Source of the DNA: Saccharospirillum sp.
GTDB taxonomy: Bacteria > Pseudomonadota > Gammaproteobacteria > Pseudomonadales > Natronospirillaceae
Reading direction: 5' to 3'
Assembly: GCA_022565595.1 (NCBI GenBank)
Contig: JAIUML010000015.1
Coordinates: 38,167 to 102,166 of the forward strand
DNA length: 64,000 nt
Part shown: positions 63,842 to 64,000 of the stretch, piece after piece
Layout of the letters: each line of letters opens with the position of its first letter
Numbering within the stretch: the first letter of the stretch is position 1
Program-made: the position numbers and the translations under genes
The notes under the pieces: generated by a model
Seen by the model: only the letters and a program-made list of their open reading frames with translations
Databases searched by the model: none
What the model was told of the DNA's origin: nothing

Positions 63842-64000
63842 TTTGGGCGGGGCTTCTATCTTAGGGTAGTCTCCCCCTCACCCAACCCTTGTATGTTTGG
63901 TAGGACTGGACAGAGATGGCAGAAGTAAGGCAATTTCTGTTCTGTACTGCGGCACAGTAGCTCGACAGCCCTCTGGGACACCAAGCCCGCGGGAGAGCGA
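63842..64000. other. 3' end of window
   Basis: 159 bp with no supported gene; a 14-codon frame (MAEVRQ...) is too short to call. Confidence 0.5.

Noticed and set aside
63870..63890. CTCACCC-like sequence after the TauD gene
   Set aside because: Only one block of the 34-bp element is present, without the palindrome; not counted as an operator.

Overview
The window reads as chromosomal DNA of a marine or brackish gammaproteobacterium, most likely of the Oceanospirillales/Saccharospirillum-Marinomonas kind. This is inferred from gene content (amtB with P-II genes, a psp operon, two DctPQM TRAP transporters, AidB, Cho, RecQ, DUF3501 and DUF305 genes) and moderate GC content; no rRNA or tRNA marker is present. 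Genes are dense, with good Shine-Dalgarno sites and several GTG/TTG starts.

Layout. 1-2018: nitrogen sensing, with amtB between two P-II genes. 2104-3054: an orphan TctC/Bug binding protein. 3357-18733: eight lipoprotein genes with ELWxxDGTxxGT repeats, Big_5-like domains, a VWD domain and BNR/Ycf48-like propeller repeats. They are followed by a NarL-type response regulator and a multi-pass histidine kinase (19046-21882). 21879-25827: an AraC regulator, pspF, and a psp operon that starts with an extra 51-residue membrane protein. 25871-30665: mixed genes including a rubrerythrin/Fe-S protein/DUF3501 trio. 31169-42547: a complete set of genes matching the indole-3-acetate degradation cluster (iacR, then iacH-A-B-I-C-D-E-F-G on the other strand), preceded by a TRAP transporter. 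43075-59192: housekeeping and stress genes (AidB, RecQ, rhomboid, ATP-grasp, M42-like peptidase, copper-type DUF305/DUF411, VWA/DnaJ pair, UspA, Cho, LysR/YeiH). 59333-63841: a second TRAP operon divergent from a TauD-like dioxygenase.

The most novel-looking part is the lipoprotein/two-component region. A 34-bp element (CAATYACCC, 4 nt, the palindrome GGGYTARCCC, 4 nt, CTCACCC) occurs with identical spacing in the three divergent intergenic regions: before the 5225/5980 pair, before the 13230/14215 pair, and before the regulator at 19046. Partial copies lie nearby. The first two regions are duplicates of each other, but the third shares only this element. It is therefore a good candidate for the operator of the adjacent response regulator, which would make the lipoproteins a self-contained surface regulon. 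The duplicated region also keeps a 20-codon relic of a lost ninth lipoprotein.

Other signals: a palindrome at the iacR promoter shares a 10-mer with an inverted repeat upstream of the adjacent TRAP operon, suggesting joint control of auxin uptake and breakdown. A 26-bp inverted repeat lies between the second TRAP operon and the TauD gene. An MFS gene is frameshifted. There is a 50-bp tandem duplication at the end of yeiH and a 110-bp structured element between recQ and its divergent neighbour. All functional calls come from reading motifs and gene order; no database search was run.
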